From contig DASZOL010000111.1 in assembly GCA_035550795.1 (NCBI GenBank), positions 1-64,000 on the forward strand: DNA of 64,000 nucleotides, read 5' to 3'. Shown one piece after another: positions 1-8,675 of this stretch (position 1 is its first letter; every line of letters starts with the position of its first letter). This stretch comes from DASRDR01 sp035550795 (GTDB lineage: Bacteria; Methylomirabilota; Methylomirabilia; Rokubacteriales; DASRDR01). Position numbers and translations under genes: made by a program. Below the pieces are notes generated by a model. The model saw nothing but the letters and a program-made list of their open reading frames with translations, was not told the DNA's origin and searched no databases.

Positions 1-216
1 CAGCTCGACGTGAAGGTGAACGTGGGAGGCGGGGGCCTCTCCGGGCAGGCCGGGGCGGTGCGTCACGGCATTGCCCGGGCGCTCCTCGAGTTCAACACCG
101 AGCTCAGGCCCCAGCTCAAGCGAGCGGGGATGCTCACCCGCGACCCGCGCATGAAGGAGCGGAAGAAGTACGGACAGCCGGGCGCGCGCAAGCGCTTCCA
201 GTTCTCGAAGCGGTAG
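1..216 (+). CDS. rpsI: 30S ribosomal protein S9, C-terminal part
   Basis: The frame is open from the first base, so the gene starts before the window; 71 residues and the stop are present. The visible part has the glycine-rich GGGGLSGQAGA segment, the helix around RHGIARAL, the motif GMLTRDPRMKERKKYGQ and the basic end RKRFQFSKR, all diagnostic of S9. That C-terminal tail reaches the P-site tRNA in the small subunit. The usual partner rplM would lie just upstream, outside the window. A strong intrinsic terminator follows the stop. Confidence 0.97.
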   Translation, partial: QLDVKVNVGGGGLSGQAGAVRHGIARALLEFNTELRPQLKRAGMLTRDPRMKERKKYGQPGARKRFQFSKR

Positions 217-238
217 TCCGGATCCCTCGGAGACGACC

Positions 239-273
239 CGGGAAGGTCCTGGCGACCTTCCCGATTTTTTTTT
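239..273 (+). terminator. Rho-independent terminator after rpsI
   Basis: A perfect 10-bp stem (239-248 with 254-263), a 5-base loop and a run of nine T (265-273). It is the clearest intrinsic terminator in the window. Its T-run ends exactly where the ribosome binding site of the next gene begins (GGAG at 274-277), so argJ is transcribed either by read-through or from a promoter buried here. Confidence 0.9.
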
Positions 274-283
274 GGAGAAGGCA

Positions 284-1501
284 ATGGTGAGCGCCGACCT
301 CGAGTGGATCGACGGAGGCATCACGGCGGTCCCGGGGATCCTTGCCGCCGGGCTCCACAGCGGGATCAAGGCACCGCCGGCCAAGGATCTCGCGCTCGTG
401 TACTCCTCGACGCCCGCGACGGCCGCCGGCGTGTTCACGACGAACCGGATCACCGGGGCGCCGGTGAAGGTGTCGCGCGAGCGGCTCAAGAGCGGCGCGG
501 CCCAGGCGATCGTGGCGTCCAGCGGCTGCTCGAACGTCGCGACGGGCGAGCAGGGGATCCGCGACGCGCGGGAGATGACCGAGATCGTCGCCAAGCACCT
601 GCGGATCCCGGACGAGCGGGTGCTGGTGGCATCGACCGGCGTCATCGGGCGATATCTCCCCATGGAGAAGATCCGGCCGGCGTTGCCGAAGCTCGTGAAG
701 GCGCTCTCGCCTCAGGGCAGCCGGGCCGCCGCCGAGGGGATCATGACCACCGATACGCATCCGAAGGAAGCCGCGCTCAGGGTGGAGATCGGCGGGCGGC
801 GGGTGACGATCGGCGCCATCGCCAAGGGAACGGGGATGATCCACCCGATGATGGCGACGATGTTCTGCTTCGTCGCCACCGACCTGGCGGTGGAGCGCGA
901 GGGCCTCCAGGGCGCCCTGCGGCGCGCGGTGACCGGATCGTTCAACCGCATCAGCGTCGACGGGGACCGCAGCACGAGCGACACTGTCGTCATCCTGGCC
1001 AACGGGCTCGCCGAGAATCGGCCGCTCGCGCGAGGCGACCGGCGCCTGCGCCCGTTCCAGCAGGCCCTCGACGCGTTGACCCAGCGGATGGCGCTCATGC
1101 TGGTGAAGGACGGCGAGGGCGCGACCGTGGTGATCGACGTGCGGGTGCGCGGGGCGAAGACCCGCGGCGATGCGGAGCTGGCGGCGCGCTCGATCGCGGG
1201 CTCCAATCTCTTCAAGACCGCGCTGGCCGGTCGCGACCCGAACTGGGGACGGGTGATGTCGGCGCTGGGCGCCTCGGGGATCGCGCTGCAGGAGGACCGG
1301 GTCGCGATCTGGTACGGCGAGGAGCAGGTCGCGGCCGGAGGCCGGGTTCGGGAGGGCGTCCGCTGGGACCGGGTCAAGGCGGAGCTGGCGAAGCCCGAGG
1401 TCTCGGTGACCGTGGACCTCGGCCTCGGGTCCGGTCAGGACCACATGTGGACCTGCGATCTGACGGCCGATTACGTTAAGATAAATACGGGTACGAGCTA
1501 G
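284..1501 (+). CDS. argJ: Bifunctional ornithine acetyltransferase / N-acetylglutamate synthase
   Basis: ArgJ moves the acetyl group from N-acetylornithine to glutamate (cyclic arginine pathway) and may also use acetyl-CoA. The protein has 405 residues from ATG 284, which has GGAG six bases upstream; an in-frame TTG at 272 lies inside the terminator T-run and is less likely. The self-cleavage site is visible as KGTGMIHPMMATM, with Thr192 as the expected nucleophile exposed when the chain splits into alpha and beta parts. GRDPNWGRV and the C-terminal DLTADYVKINT are also family signatures. It sits alone between ribosomal protein genes, with no other arg gene nearby. Confidence 0.95.
   Translation: MVSADLEWIDGGITAVPGILAAGLHSGIKAPPAKDLALVYSSTPATAAGVFTTNRITGAPVKVSRERLKSGAAQAIVASSGCSNVATGEQGIRDAREMTEIVAKHLRIPDERVLVASTGVIGRYLPMEKIRPALPKLVKALSPQGSRAAAEGIMTTDTHPKEAALRVEIGGRRVTIGAIAKGTGMIHPMMATMFCFVATDLAVEREGLQGALRRAVTGSFNRISVDGDRSTSDTVVILANGLAENRPLARGDRRLRPFQQALDALTQRMALMLVKDGEGATVVIDVRVRGAKTRGDAELAARSIAGSNLFKTALAGRDPNWGRVMSALGASGIALQEDRVAIWYGEEQVAAGGRVREGVRWDRVKAELAKPEVSVTVDLGLGSGQDHMWTCDLTADYVKINTGTS
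1460..1487 (+). promoter_or_regulatory. Possible promoter for rpsB
   Basis: The only AT-rich patch in this area, at the very end of argJ. It offers CTGACG (1460-1465) as -35 and TAAATA (1482-1487) as -10, 16 bases apart. The matches are only moderate; support comes mainly from the location about 100 bases before rpsB. Confidence 0.3.
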
Positions 1502-1530
1502 ATCACCACACACGCGCTCCGGTGTCGGTG

Positions 1531-1551
1531 GCGGCCCCCCCAGGGGGCCGC
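1531..1551 (+). other. GC stem-loop in the rpsB leader
   Basis: A 9-bp perfect stem (1531-1539 with 1543-1551) and a 3-base loop, with no T-run after it. It lies in the 91-base gap before rpsB. It could be part of an S2 autoregulatory leader or only an mRNA-protecting hairpin. Confidence 0.45.
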
Positions 1552-1592
1552 GGGGAGCGCGGAGGCAAACCGACCAGGAGGAATCGCCCGCG

Positions 1593-2384
1593 ATGGCGCA
1601 GATCACCATGAAGGAGCTTCTCGAGGCCGGAGTCCATTTCGGCCATCAGACCAAGCGCTGGAACCCGAAGATGGCCAAGTACATTTTCGGCGAGCGCAAC
1701 GGCATCTACATCATCGACCTGCAGAAGACGCTCAAGAAATTCCGGGACGCCCACCTGTTCGCCCGGGACCTGGCGACCAATGGCGGGACGCTCCTGTTCG
1801 TCGGCACTAAGAAGCAGGCCCAGGAGACGATCGCCGACGAGGCCACGCGCTGTGGCATGTTCTACGTGAACCAGCGTTGGCTGGGCGGCACCCTCACGAA
1901 CTTCACGACGATCCGGAAGTCGATCAACCACCTGAAGCGTCTCGAGGACATGCGGGACACGGGCGAGTTCGAGCGGGTGACCAAGAAGGAGGCGGCCGGG
2001 CTCGACCGCCAGCGCGGCAAGCTCGAGAAGTCCCTCTTCGGGATCAAGCAGATGGAGGGCCTGCCGTCGGCCGTGTACATCATCGACCCGCGGAAGGAAC
2101 GCATCGCGGTGGCCGAGGCGCAGAAGCTTTCCATCCCGATCATCGCGATCGTGGATACGAACTGTGACCCGAGCGGGATCGACTATCCGATCCCCGGGAA
2201 CGACGATGCGATCCGCGCGATCCGGCTCATCACGTCCCGGATCGCGGACGCGATCGTGGAAGGGCGCGGCGTGTCGGCCAAGGTGAGCGCGGAGGCGGAA
2301 GGCCCCGCGGCGAGCCTGGAGGTGGCCATGCTGGCCGGAGTCGGCGCGGAGGCGGGCGAGACACAGCAGCCCAACGGCGCCTGA
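1593..2384 (+). CDS. rpsB: 30S ribosomal protein S2
   Basis: S2 is a late-assembling small-subunit protein; the encoded protein has 263 residues. The N-terminal signature MKELLEAGVHFGHQTKRWNPKM-like start, YIIDLQKT, NQRWLGGTLTN and IIAIVDTNCDP are all classical S2 motifs. An AGGAGG-like site lies about 12 bases before ATG 1593. The C-terminal 35 residues are an Ala/Glu-rich extension of low complexity. It is followed by tsf, the usual rpsB-tsf pair. Confidence 0.97.
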   Translation: MAQITMKELLEAGVHFGHQTKRWNPKMAKYIFGERNGIYIIDLQKTLKKFRDAHLFARDLATNGGTLLFVGTKKQAQETIADEATRCGMFYVNQRWLGGTLTNFTTIRKSINHLKRLEDMRDTGEFERVTKKEAAGLDRQRGKLEKSLFGIKQMEGLPSAVYIIDPRKERIAVAEAQKLSIPIIAIVDTNCDPSGIDYPIPGNDDAIRAIRLITSRIADAIVEGRGVSAKVSAEAEGPAASLEVAMLAGVGAEAGETQQPNGA

Positions 2385-2430
2385 AGATCCTCGCGGACCG
2401 CCCAGCCGGTCGCGACGGAGTTCCCGGCTT

Positions 2431-2452
2431 GCCGGCTCACGCGTGAGCCGGC
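2431..2452 (+). other. 22-bp perfect palindrome between rpsB and tsf
   Basis: A perfectly self-complementary 22-base sequence in the 107-base rpsB-tsf gap; as RNA it forms a stem of up to 9-10 bp with a tiny loop. There is no T-run. It may set the S2:EF-Ts ratio by RNA processing or partial termination, as an rpsB-tsf intergenic hairpin does in other bacteria. Confidence 0.55.
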
Positions 2453-2491
2453 GAAGGCATTCGGATCGGCGACAGGAGGAGCTCAGGAATC

Positions 2492-3091
2492 ATGGCCACG
2501 ACGGCGGAAAAGGTACGCGAGCTCCGGGACAAGACCGGAGCGGGCGTGATGGACTGCAAGGAGGCGCTGGCCGCCTCGGGCGAGGACCTGGAGCGAGCCG
2601 TTGACTTCCTTCGGAAGAAAGGGCTCGCGGCTGCTTCGAAGCGGGCGCACCGCGAAGCCCGCGATGGGGTGGTGAGCGCGTACATCCACGGCGGCGCCAA
2701 GCTCGGCGTCCTGATCGAGGTCAATTGCGAGACCGACTTTGTCGCGCGTACGGAGCAGTTCCAGGAGCTGGTGAAGGGGCTGGCGATGCAGGTGGCGGCC
2801 GCCAACCCCCAGTGGGTGTCGCGGGACGAGGTGCCGGCAGAGGTCGTAGAGCGCGAGCGCGAGATCTACCGCCAACAGATGGCCGACCAGAAGAAGCCGC
2901 CCCAGGTCCTCGAGAAGATCATCGAGGGCAAGCTCGCGAAGTTCTACGAGGATGCGTGCCTCGTGGACCAGGCGTACATTCGCGACTCGAGCGGCAAGCT
3001 GCGCGTCGGCGATCTCGTCGCCCAGGTGAGCGCCCAGACCGGCGAGAAGATCGCGGTGAGGCGCTTCGTGCGGTTTCAGGTCGGTGAGTGA
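2492..3091 (+). CDS. tsf: Elongation factor Ts, short form
   Basis: Nucleotide-exchange factor for EF-Tu. The N-terminal UBA-like domain (about residues 1-50) carries VRELRDKTGAGVMDCKEAL, and the EF-Tu contact motif TDFVAR is near residue 83. At 199 residues it is the short one-subdomain type found for example in Thermus, not the 283-residue enterobacterial type. A GGAGGAG ribosome binding site lies 10 bases before ATG 2492. It overlaps pyrH by 8 bases. Confidence 0.96.
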   Translation: MATTAEKVRELRDKTGAGVMDCKEALAASGEDLERAVDFLRKKGLAAASKRAHREARDGVVSAYIHGGAKLGVLIEVNCETDFVARTEQFQELVKGLAMQVAAANPQWVSRDEVPAEVVEREREIYRQQMADQKKPPQVLEKIIEGKLAKFYEDACLVDQAYIRDSSGKLRVGDLVAQVSAQTGEKIAVRRFVRFQVGE

Positions 3092-3827
3092 GGCGAAGCC
3101 CCGCTTCAAGCGCATCCTCCTGAAGCTCTCCGGCGAGGCCCTCGCCGGCGAGCAGGGTTACGGCATCGACCCGGCGGTCCTGGATCGTATCGCCGAGGAG
3201 ATCCGGACCATCCACGACCTCGAGGTCGACACCGCGATCGTGATCGGCGGCGGGAACATCTTCCGTGGTCTTCAGGCCTCGGCTACCGGCATGGATCGCG
3301 CCTCGGCCGACTACATGGGGATGCTGGCCACGGTGATCAACGGGCTCGCGCTCCAGAGCACCCTCGAGCGGGCCGGCCTCATGACCCGCTGCCAGTCGGC
3401 GATCGACATGCCGGCGGTCGCCGAGCCGTACATCCGCCGGCGTGCGATCCGGCACCTGGAGAAGAAGCGCGTCGTCATCTTCGCCGCGGGGACCGGCAAT
3501 CCCTTCTTCACGACGGACACCGCCGCCGCCCTTCGGGCCGTCGAGGTGGGGGCGGAGATCATCCTGAAGGCGACGAAGGTGGACGGCATCTACACCGCCG
3601 ATCCGTTGGTGGACCCGCGGGCCGAGCGGCTTCCCCACATCACTTACATCGAGGCGCTGAACCGGGGTCTCCGGGTCATGGACACGACGGCCATCTCGCT
3701 GTGCATGGAGAACAAGCTGCCGATCGGCGTCTTCAACCTGAACATCCCCGGCAACCTCAAGCGGGTCGTCTGCGGAGATCCCCGCGTCGGGTCCTTCGTC
3801 AGCGACAGTTCCCCGTCACCGAGGTGA
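3084..3827 (+). CDS. pyrH: UMP kinase
   Basis: Phosphorylates UMP to UDP in pyrimidine nucleotide synthesis; amino-acid-kinase fold. RILLKLSGEAL, the glycine-rich IGGGNIFRG loop, the MGMLATVINGLALQ segment, GTGNPFFTTDTAA and KATKVDGIYTADP mark a typical hexameric bacterial UMP kinase of 247 residues. The GTG at 3084 lies inside the last codons of tsf, so translation is probably coupled. Order tsf-pyrH-frr is the conserved one. Confidence 0.96.
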   Translation: MSEAKPRFKRILLKLSGEALAGEQGYGIDPAVLDRIAEEIRTIHDLEVDTAIVIGGGNIFRGLQASATGMDRASADYMGMLATVINGLALQSTLERAGLMTRCQSAIDMPAVAEPYIRRRAIRHLEKKRVVIFAAGTGNPFFTTDTAAALRAVEVGAEIILKATKVDGIYTADPLVDPRAERLPHITYIEALNRGLRVMDTTAISLCMENKLPIGVFNLNIPGNLKRVVCGDPRVGSFVSDSSPSPR

Positions 3828-3831
3828 GGCC

Positions 3832-4395
3832 ATGAACACGGCGCAAGCGGTCCAGAAGGATGCCGAGACCCGGATGCAGGGAGCCCTTGACGCGCTCAGC
3901 CGCGAGTTCGCCGGGGTGCGAACCGGCCGCGCCAGCGCCGCGCTCCTGGAGGGGGTCCGGGTCGACTACTACGACACGCCGACCCCGCTCAACCAGGTCG
4001 CCAGCGTGTCGGTGCCCGACGCCCGGACGCTCATGATCCAGCCGTGGGACCAGAGCGTCCTTACGAAGATCGAGCGGGCGATCCAGAAGTCCGACCTCGG
4101 CCTCACGCCGGCCAACGACGGGAAGGTGATCCGGCTGGCGATCCCGCCGCTCAACGAGGAGCGTCGGAAGCAGCTGGCGAAGTCGGTCGGCAAGCTCGCC
4201 GAGGACGCCCGGGTGGCGATCCGGAACGTCCGGCGCGAGGCGAAGGAGAAGGTCAGGGCTCTCCTCAAGGACAAGAAGATCTCCGAGGACGACGAGCGGC
4301 GGAGCGAGGCCGAGCTCCAGAAGCTCACCGACCGTTCGACCCAGAAGGTCGACGAGCTCCTGAAGAAGAAGGAGCAGGAGATCCTGGAGTTTTGA
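3832..4395 (+). CDS. frr: Ribosome recycling factor
   Basis: With EF-G it splits the post-termination ribosome. The 187-residue tRNA-shaped protein shows FAGVRTGRAS near residue 25, the PLNQVASVSVPDARTL beta domain and the C-terminal helix IRNVRREAKEKV with KISEDDERR. It starts at ATG 3832, four bases after pyrH. Its last base pairs overlap the TTG start of uppS in a TTGA junction. Confidence 0.96.
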   Translation: MNTAQAVQKDAETRMQGALDALSREFAGVRTGRASAALLEGVRVDYYDTPTPLNQVASVSVPDARTLMIQPWDQSVLTKIERAIQKSDLGLTPANDGKVIRLAIPPLNEERRKQLAKSVGKLAEDARVAIRNVRREAKEKVRALLKDKKISEDDERRSEAELQKLTDRSTQKVDELLKKKEQEILEF

Positions 4396-5168
4396 CGGCT
4401 GACGCACCCGGCCCGGCCGCGAACGCCGTCGCGGTCGACGACGCCGCCCTGATCCAGGCCCTCCGCCAGCAGCCCTTGCCGCGGCACGTCGCAGTCATCA
4501 TGGACGGGAACGGGCGGTGGGCCGGGCTCCGCGGGCTTCCGCGCGTCGCGGGCCACCGGGAGGGCGTCCGGGCGGCCCGGGAGGTGGTGCGCGCCGCGGG
4601 TCGCCTCGGCATCGGCTACCTCACCCTCTATGCCTTCTCGTCCGAGAACTGGACCCGGCCGGCGGCCGAGGTGAGCTTCCTCATGCGGCTCCTGGAGAGC
4701 TCCGTGGACGAGGAGCTGCCCGGACTCGTCGACAACAACGTGCGGTTGCGTGCCATCGGAGACCTCGCGAGCCTCGACCAGGGTGTCCGGCGAAGCATCG
4801 AGCGGGCTGTCGGGGCGACCGAGCGAAACACGGGCCTGACGCTCCTGATCGCGCTCAACTACGGAGGCCGCCAGGAGCTGCTCCGCGCGGTCCGAACCCT
4901 GGCGAGCAAGGTTGCCGCAGGCACTCTCCCGCCCGAGACGATCGACGAGGCCTGCGTCGCGGCCGCGCTCGACACGGCCGGCGTTCCCGACCCCGACCTC
5001 CTCATCCGGACGAGCGGCGAGTACCGGCTGTCCAACTTCCTGCTCTGGCAGGTCGCGTACACCGAGCTCCTCGTCCTCCCGACCCTCTGGCCCGACTTCT
5101 CCCCCCGAGACCTCTACGACGCGGTCGCGGACTACCAGCGTCGTTCCCGCCGGTTCGGGGGACTGTAG
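4392..5168 (+). CDS. uppS: Isoprenyl (undecaprenyl) diphosphate synthase
   Basis: Cis-prenyltransferase that makes the C55 lipid carrier for peptidoglycan synthesis. Motif MDGNGRWA holds the catalytic Asp38; SSENWTRP, the ALNYGGR segment and DLLIRTSGEYRLSNFLLWQ with a Tyr where Gln or Lys is common follow in order. The protein has 258 residues from TTG 4392, which overlaps the frr stop. The first ATG in frame (4500) would remove the active site, and TTG 4470 is possible but would give an unusually short N terminus. Confidence 0.93.
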   Translation: MTADAPGPAANAVAVDDAALIQALRQQPLPRHVAVIMDGNGRWAGLRGLPRVAGHREGVRAAREVVRAAGRLGIGYLTLYAFSSENWTRPAAEVSFLMRLLESSVDEELPGLVDNNVRLRAIGDLASLDQGVRRSIERAVGATERNTGLTLLIALNYGGRQELLRAVRTLASKVAAGTLPPETIDEACVAAALDTAGVPDPDLLIRTSGEYRLSNFLLWQVAYTELLVLPTLWPDFSPRDLYDAVADYQRRSRRFGGL

Positions 5169-5199
5169 GCGGCGGCCTGGCCGCCGGGTCGCGGAGCCC

Positions 5200-5997
5200 G
5201 TGCTCGCGCAGCGGGTTCTGAGCGCTCTCGTCGGGATTCCGCTCCTGGCGGCTCTCGTCGCCTGGGGGCCGGCCTGGCTCTTCACGCTGCTCGTGCTCGC
5301 GCTCGTGGTGGGGGCCCAGATCGAGCTCTACCGCATGTTCGGCGCCGCCGGGGTCGAGGCCGACCGGGCGGCCGGTCTGGTCCTCGGGGTGCTCGTCGTG
5401 CTGGCCTTCGCCGCGGGCCGCCCCGTGCTGTTGCCGCTCGCGCTGTCCGTGGCGGTGATCGTCGTCGTGGCGCTGGGGATCCGGCGCGACGCGACGGCCG
5501 AGCACGCCTGGACGGGGTTGACGCTGACGCTCCTCGGCGTCTGCTACTGCGCGTGGCTGCTGGGGCACGCGATCTGGCTCCGCGCGCTGCCCGGCGGCCG
5601 CGCGCTCATGCTGTTCGCGCTCGGAGTCACGTGGTGCGGCGAGTCGGCCGCGTTCTTCGTCGGGCGCCGCTTCGGCCGGCATCCACTGGCACCGCGCGTC
5701 TCGCCCGGCAAGACGGTCGAGGGCGCGCTTGCGCAGCTGATCGCCACGAGCGCCGCGGCGCTCGCGGGCGCGCCGCTCGTGGCTCTTTCGCTCGGGGAGG
5801 CCGCCGTCATCGGGCTCGTGCTGGGCGCCCTCGGCCAGCTGGGAGACCTCGGCGAGTCGTTTCTCAAGCGCAGCGCGGGCGCCAAGGACGCGGGCCGTCT
5901 CATCCCGGGCCACGGCGGCGTCCTCGATCGGCTCGACTCCTTGCTCTTCAACGTGCCCGCCCTGTATTATTGGCTCTACTTCGCGGGAACACGCTGA
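5200..5997 (+). CDS. cdsA: Phosphatidate cytidylyltransferase (CDP-diglyceride synthase)
   Basis: Makes CDP-diacylglycerol from CTP and phosphatidic acid at the inner membrane, the branch point of phospholipid synthesis. The 265-residue protein is almost all hydrophobic, with about eight membrane segments. Near the C terminus the family signature is visible as SPGKTVEG, then KRSAGAKDAGRLIPGHGGVLDRLDS, whose acidic and Lys residues bind metal and CTP. GTG 5200 is the best start (VLAQRVLSALVGIPL is a normal N terminus); a longer upstream frame is out of context. Confidence 0.93.
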   Translation: MLAQRVLSALVGIPLLAALVAWGPAWLFTLLVLALVVGAQIELYRMFGAAGVEADRAAGLVLGVLVVLAFAAGRPVLLPLALSVAVIVVVALGIRRDATAEHAWTGLTLTLLGVCYCAWLLGHAIWLRALPGGRALMLFALGVTWCGESAAFFVGRRFGRHPLAPRVSPGKTVEGALAQLIATSAAALAGAPLVALSLGEAAVIGLVLGALGQLGDLGESFLKRSAGAKDAGRLIPGHGGVLDRLDSLLFNVPALYYWLYFAGTR

Positions 5998-6012
5998 GGC
6001 GCGATCACCTAC

Positions 6013-7191
6013 GTGAAAACCGTCACCTTGCTGGGAGCGACCGGCTCGATCGGTCGCCGCACCCTCGAGCTGGTCCACGCGTTTCCGCACGAGTTCCGTG
6101 TGGGAGGCCTCGCTGCGCGCGGGTCCGACGTCGCGCTGGTCGCCGAGCAGGTGCGGGTCCACCGACCGGCGGCCGTCGCCCTCCTGGACCGGACCGCCGT
6201 GGACCGCCTGGCCCGGGAGCTGGCGCCTCCCCTGCCTGAGCTCCTGGGCGGCCCCGAGGGCCTGGAATCCCTCGCGGCCGAGGTCCCGGCCGACGTCGTG
6301 GTCTCGGCGCTAGTGGGCGCGGCGGGACTCGTGCCCACGCTCGCCGCGATCCGGGCCGGTCGCACCATCGCGCTCGCCAACAAGGAGCCCCTGGTGATGG
6401 CGGGGGCGCTCATGACGCGCGCCGCCCGGGAGAACGGAGTGCGCCTGCTCCCGGTCGACTCCGAGCACAGCGCGATCTTCCAGTGCCTGGCGGGGGCGGC
6501 CCCGCGCGAGATCCGGCGCCTCGTGCTGACGGCGTCCGGCGGCCCCTTCCGCGGGGCGTCGCGTGCGGCGCTCGAGAGCGTGACCGTCGCGCAGGCCTTG
6601 CGCCACCCGACGTGGCGGATGGGCGCGAAGATCACGATCGACTCGGCCACTCTGATGAACAAGGGCCTGGAGATCCTCGAGGCGCACTGGCTCTTCGGCG
6701 TTCCGTTCGAGGGGATCGACGTCGTCGTGCACCCGCAGTCCATCGTTCACTCGATGGTGGAGTTCGTCGACCGCTCCGTCCTGGCGCAGCTCGGCATGCC
6801 CGACATGGGGATCCCGATCCTCTACGCGCTCACGTACCCTGATCGGCTGCCGTGCCCCGCTCCCGCTCTCGACCTGGTCGAGCGAGGGACCCTGACCTTC
6901 GAAGCGCCGGACGAGGCGGTGTTCCCGTGCCTCGCGCTCGCCCGCCAGGCCGGACGGGCCGGTGGCGCGGCGCCGCTGGTGCTCAACGCCGCGAACGAGG
7001 TGGCCGTCGCCGGGTTCCTCGCGGAACGGTGCGGCTTCATGGACATCCCGCGGCTCATCGGTGAGGCCCTCGACGGTCACGCCGGGATCTCGGCCGACGA
7101 TCTCGGCGCGTGCCTCGAGCTTGACGCAGCGGTGCGCCGGTCGACGGAGGGGGTGCTGCGGGGCGCCCCGGCGGGATCGGTCCGGAGCTGA
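6013..7191 (+). CDS. dxr: 1-deoxy-D-xylulose 5-phosphate reductoisomerase
   Basis: Second step of the MEP isoprenoid pathway: DXP to MEP with NADPH. The Rossmann motif GATGSIG begins at residue 7; ANKEPLV, DSEHSAIFQCL (metal-binding Asp and Glu), LTASGGPFR, the flexible loop HPTWRMGAKITIDSATLMNKGLE and NAANEVAV are all present over 392 residues. The start is GTG 6013, 15 bases after cdsA. Order uppS-cdsA-dxr-rseP places lipid-carrier synthesis next to its isoprenoid precursor pathway. Confidence 0.95.
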   Translation: MKTVTLLGATGSIGRRTLELVHAFPHEFRVGGLAARGSDVALVAEQVRVHRPAAVALLDRTAVDRLARELAPPLPELLGGPEGLESLAAEVPADVVVSALVGAAGLVPTLAAIRAGRTIALANKEPLVMAGALMTRAARENGVRLLPVDSEHSAIFQCLAGAAPREIRRLVLTASGGPFRGASRAALESVTVAQALRHPTWRMGAKITIDSATLMNKGLEILEAHWLFGVPFEGIDVVVHPQSIVHSMVEFVDRSVLAQLGMPDMGIPILYALTYPDRLPCPAPALDLVERGTLTFEAPDEAVFPCLALARQAGRAGGAAPLVLNAANEVAVAGFLAERCGFMDIPRLIGEALDGHAGISADDLGACLELDAAVRRSTEGVLRGAPAGSVRS

Positions 7192-7196
7192 TCCGC

Positions 7197-8672
7197 ATGC
7201 GATTGCGTCGTTCCGGGCTGGTCCTGTCGCTGGGGCTGGGAGCCTCCCTCCTGGCCGACGGCTCGGTGACCACCGCCCTGCTGGGCGGGGCGCTCGACTA
7301 CGTCGTGAGCGCGATCGTGGCTCTCGGCGCCCTGATCTTCATCCACGAGCTCGGGCACTTCCTGGTCGCGAAGGCGATGGGTGTCGGCGTCGAGCGATTC
7401 TCGCTCGGCTTCGGGCCACGGATCTTCTCGTTCCGGCGCGGCGAGACCGAGTACTGCATCTCGATCGTGCCGCTCGGCGGCTACGTGAAGATGACCGGCG
7501 AGGAGGCGCACGGGGAGGACGCGATCCACCCGGCGACCGAGGTACCGCCCGTGGACCCGGCCAAGTCCTTCTCGGCGAAGCCGCTCTGGGCCCGGGCACT
7601 GATCGTCTTTGCCGGTCCTGGGATGAACTTCGTCCTGGCGGCCGCCATCTTTACGGTCGTGTTCGCCACCGTTGGCGTCCCCGTTCTGGAGCCGACGATC
7701 GGGCGGGTGCTGCCGGACGGCGCGGCAGCGCAGGCCGGCCTCCGCCCTCGCGACCGGGTCGTGGCGATCGACGACAAGCCCATCGAGCACTGGGCGGAGA
7801 TCGAGGCGATCGTGGCGCGCGCGAACGGGCGGCCCCTCGCGCTGACGATCCAGCGAGACGGCGCGACGCAGACGATCACGGCGACCCCCCGCAAGGTCTC
7901 GGTGCGATCCCCCTTCAACGAGCCGACCGAGGCCTGGAGCCTCGGCGCGCGCCCGTACCTCCCGCCGGTGGTGGGTGAGGTGCGCCCCGGGATGCCGGCC
8001 GCGGAGGCGGGGGTGCAGCCCGGCGACCGGGTCGTGATGCTCAACGGGCAGCCGATCGAGACCTGGGACGAGCTGGCCGAGCTGATCTCCACCCGGGCCG
8101 ACGAGGCCCTGACGCTCCGGATCGAGCGCGGCGGCTCGCGGATGGACGTGACCGTCACTCCGCGGGTGGAGGTCGAGCGCGACGCCCTCGGCACCGAAAC
8201 GCGGGTCGGGCGCATCGGCATTGCGACCGCGACTTCCCAGACCTTCAAGCGTTCGGACCCGCTCTCGGCGGTGGGGAGCGGGCTGGCACGCACGTGGGAC
8301 GTCACGGCTATCACCGTGCTGTCGATCTGGAAGCTCGTGACTGGGACGATCCCCGCCTCGAACATCGGGGGACCGCTCCAGATCACCATGGTGGCCGGGC
8401 AGCAGGCGCAGCAGGGCGTCGTGTCCTATGCGTTCTTCGTGGCTCTGATCAGCGTCAACCTGGCAATCCTGAATCTGCTGCCGGTCCCGATGCTGGACGG
8501 GGGACACCTCCTGTTCTTTGCGATCGAGGCGGTGCTGGGGCGGCCGCTCTCCGTCCGCAAGCGCGAGATCGCGCAGCAGATCGGCCTCGCCCTGCTCCTG
8601 CTGCTCATGGTCTTCGCCCTGTTCAACGACCTGACACGGCTTCTGCCGCCTGTCGGGAAGATCTTCAGGTAG
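7197..8672 (+). CDS. rseP: RIP zinc metalloprotease RseP/SpoIIM-type site-2 protease
   Basis: Intramembrane protease that cuts anti-sigma factors and leftover signal peptides. Active-site HELGH is at residues 50-54 in the first membrane helix; two PDZ domains follow (around residues 150-230 and 240-330, each with an AGL/AGV-PGDRV core), and the third zinc ligand lies in PVPMLDGGH near residue 430. At 491 residues it is slightly longer than usual because of about 30 N-terminal residues before the first helix; a later start is possible. It begins 5 bases after dxr. Confidence 0.93.
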   Translation: MRLRRSGLVLSLGLGASLLADGSVTTALLGGALDYVVSAIVALGALIFIHELGHFLVAKAMGVGVERFSLGFGPRIFSFRRGETEYCISIVPLGGYVKMTGEEAHGEDAIHPATEVPPVDPAKSFSAKPLWARALIVFAGPGMNFVLAAAIFTVVFATVGVPVLEPTIGRVLPDGAAAQAGLRPRDRVVAIDDKPIEHWAEIEAIVARANGRPLALTIQRDGATQTITATPRKVSVRSPFNEPTEAWSLGARPYLPPVVGEVRPGMPAAEAGVQPGDRVVMLNGQPIETWDELAELISTRADEALTLRIERGGSRMDVTVTPRVEVERDALGTETRVGRIGIATATSQTFKRSDPLSAVGSGLARTWDVTAITVLSIWKLVTGTIPASNIGGPLQITMVAGQQAQQGVVSYAFFVALISVNLAILNLLPVPMLDGGHLLFFAIEAVLGRPLSVRKREIAQQIGLALLLLLMVFALFNDLTRLLPPVGKIFR

Positions 8673-8675
8673 ACG

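Noticed and set aside
134..1609. Long minus-strand frame across argJ
   Set aside because: No domain, no ribosome binding site, and it crosses the rpsI terminator and ends inside rpsI.
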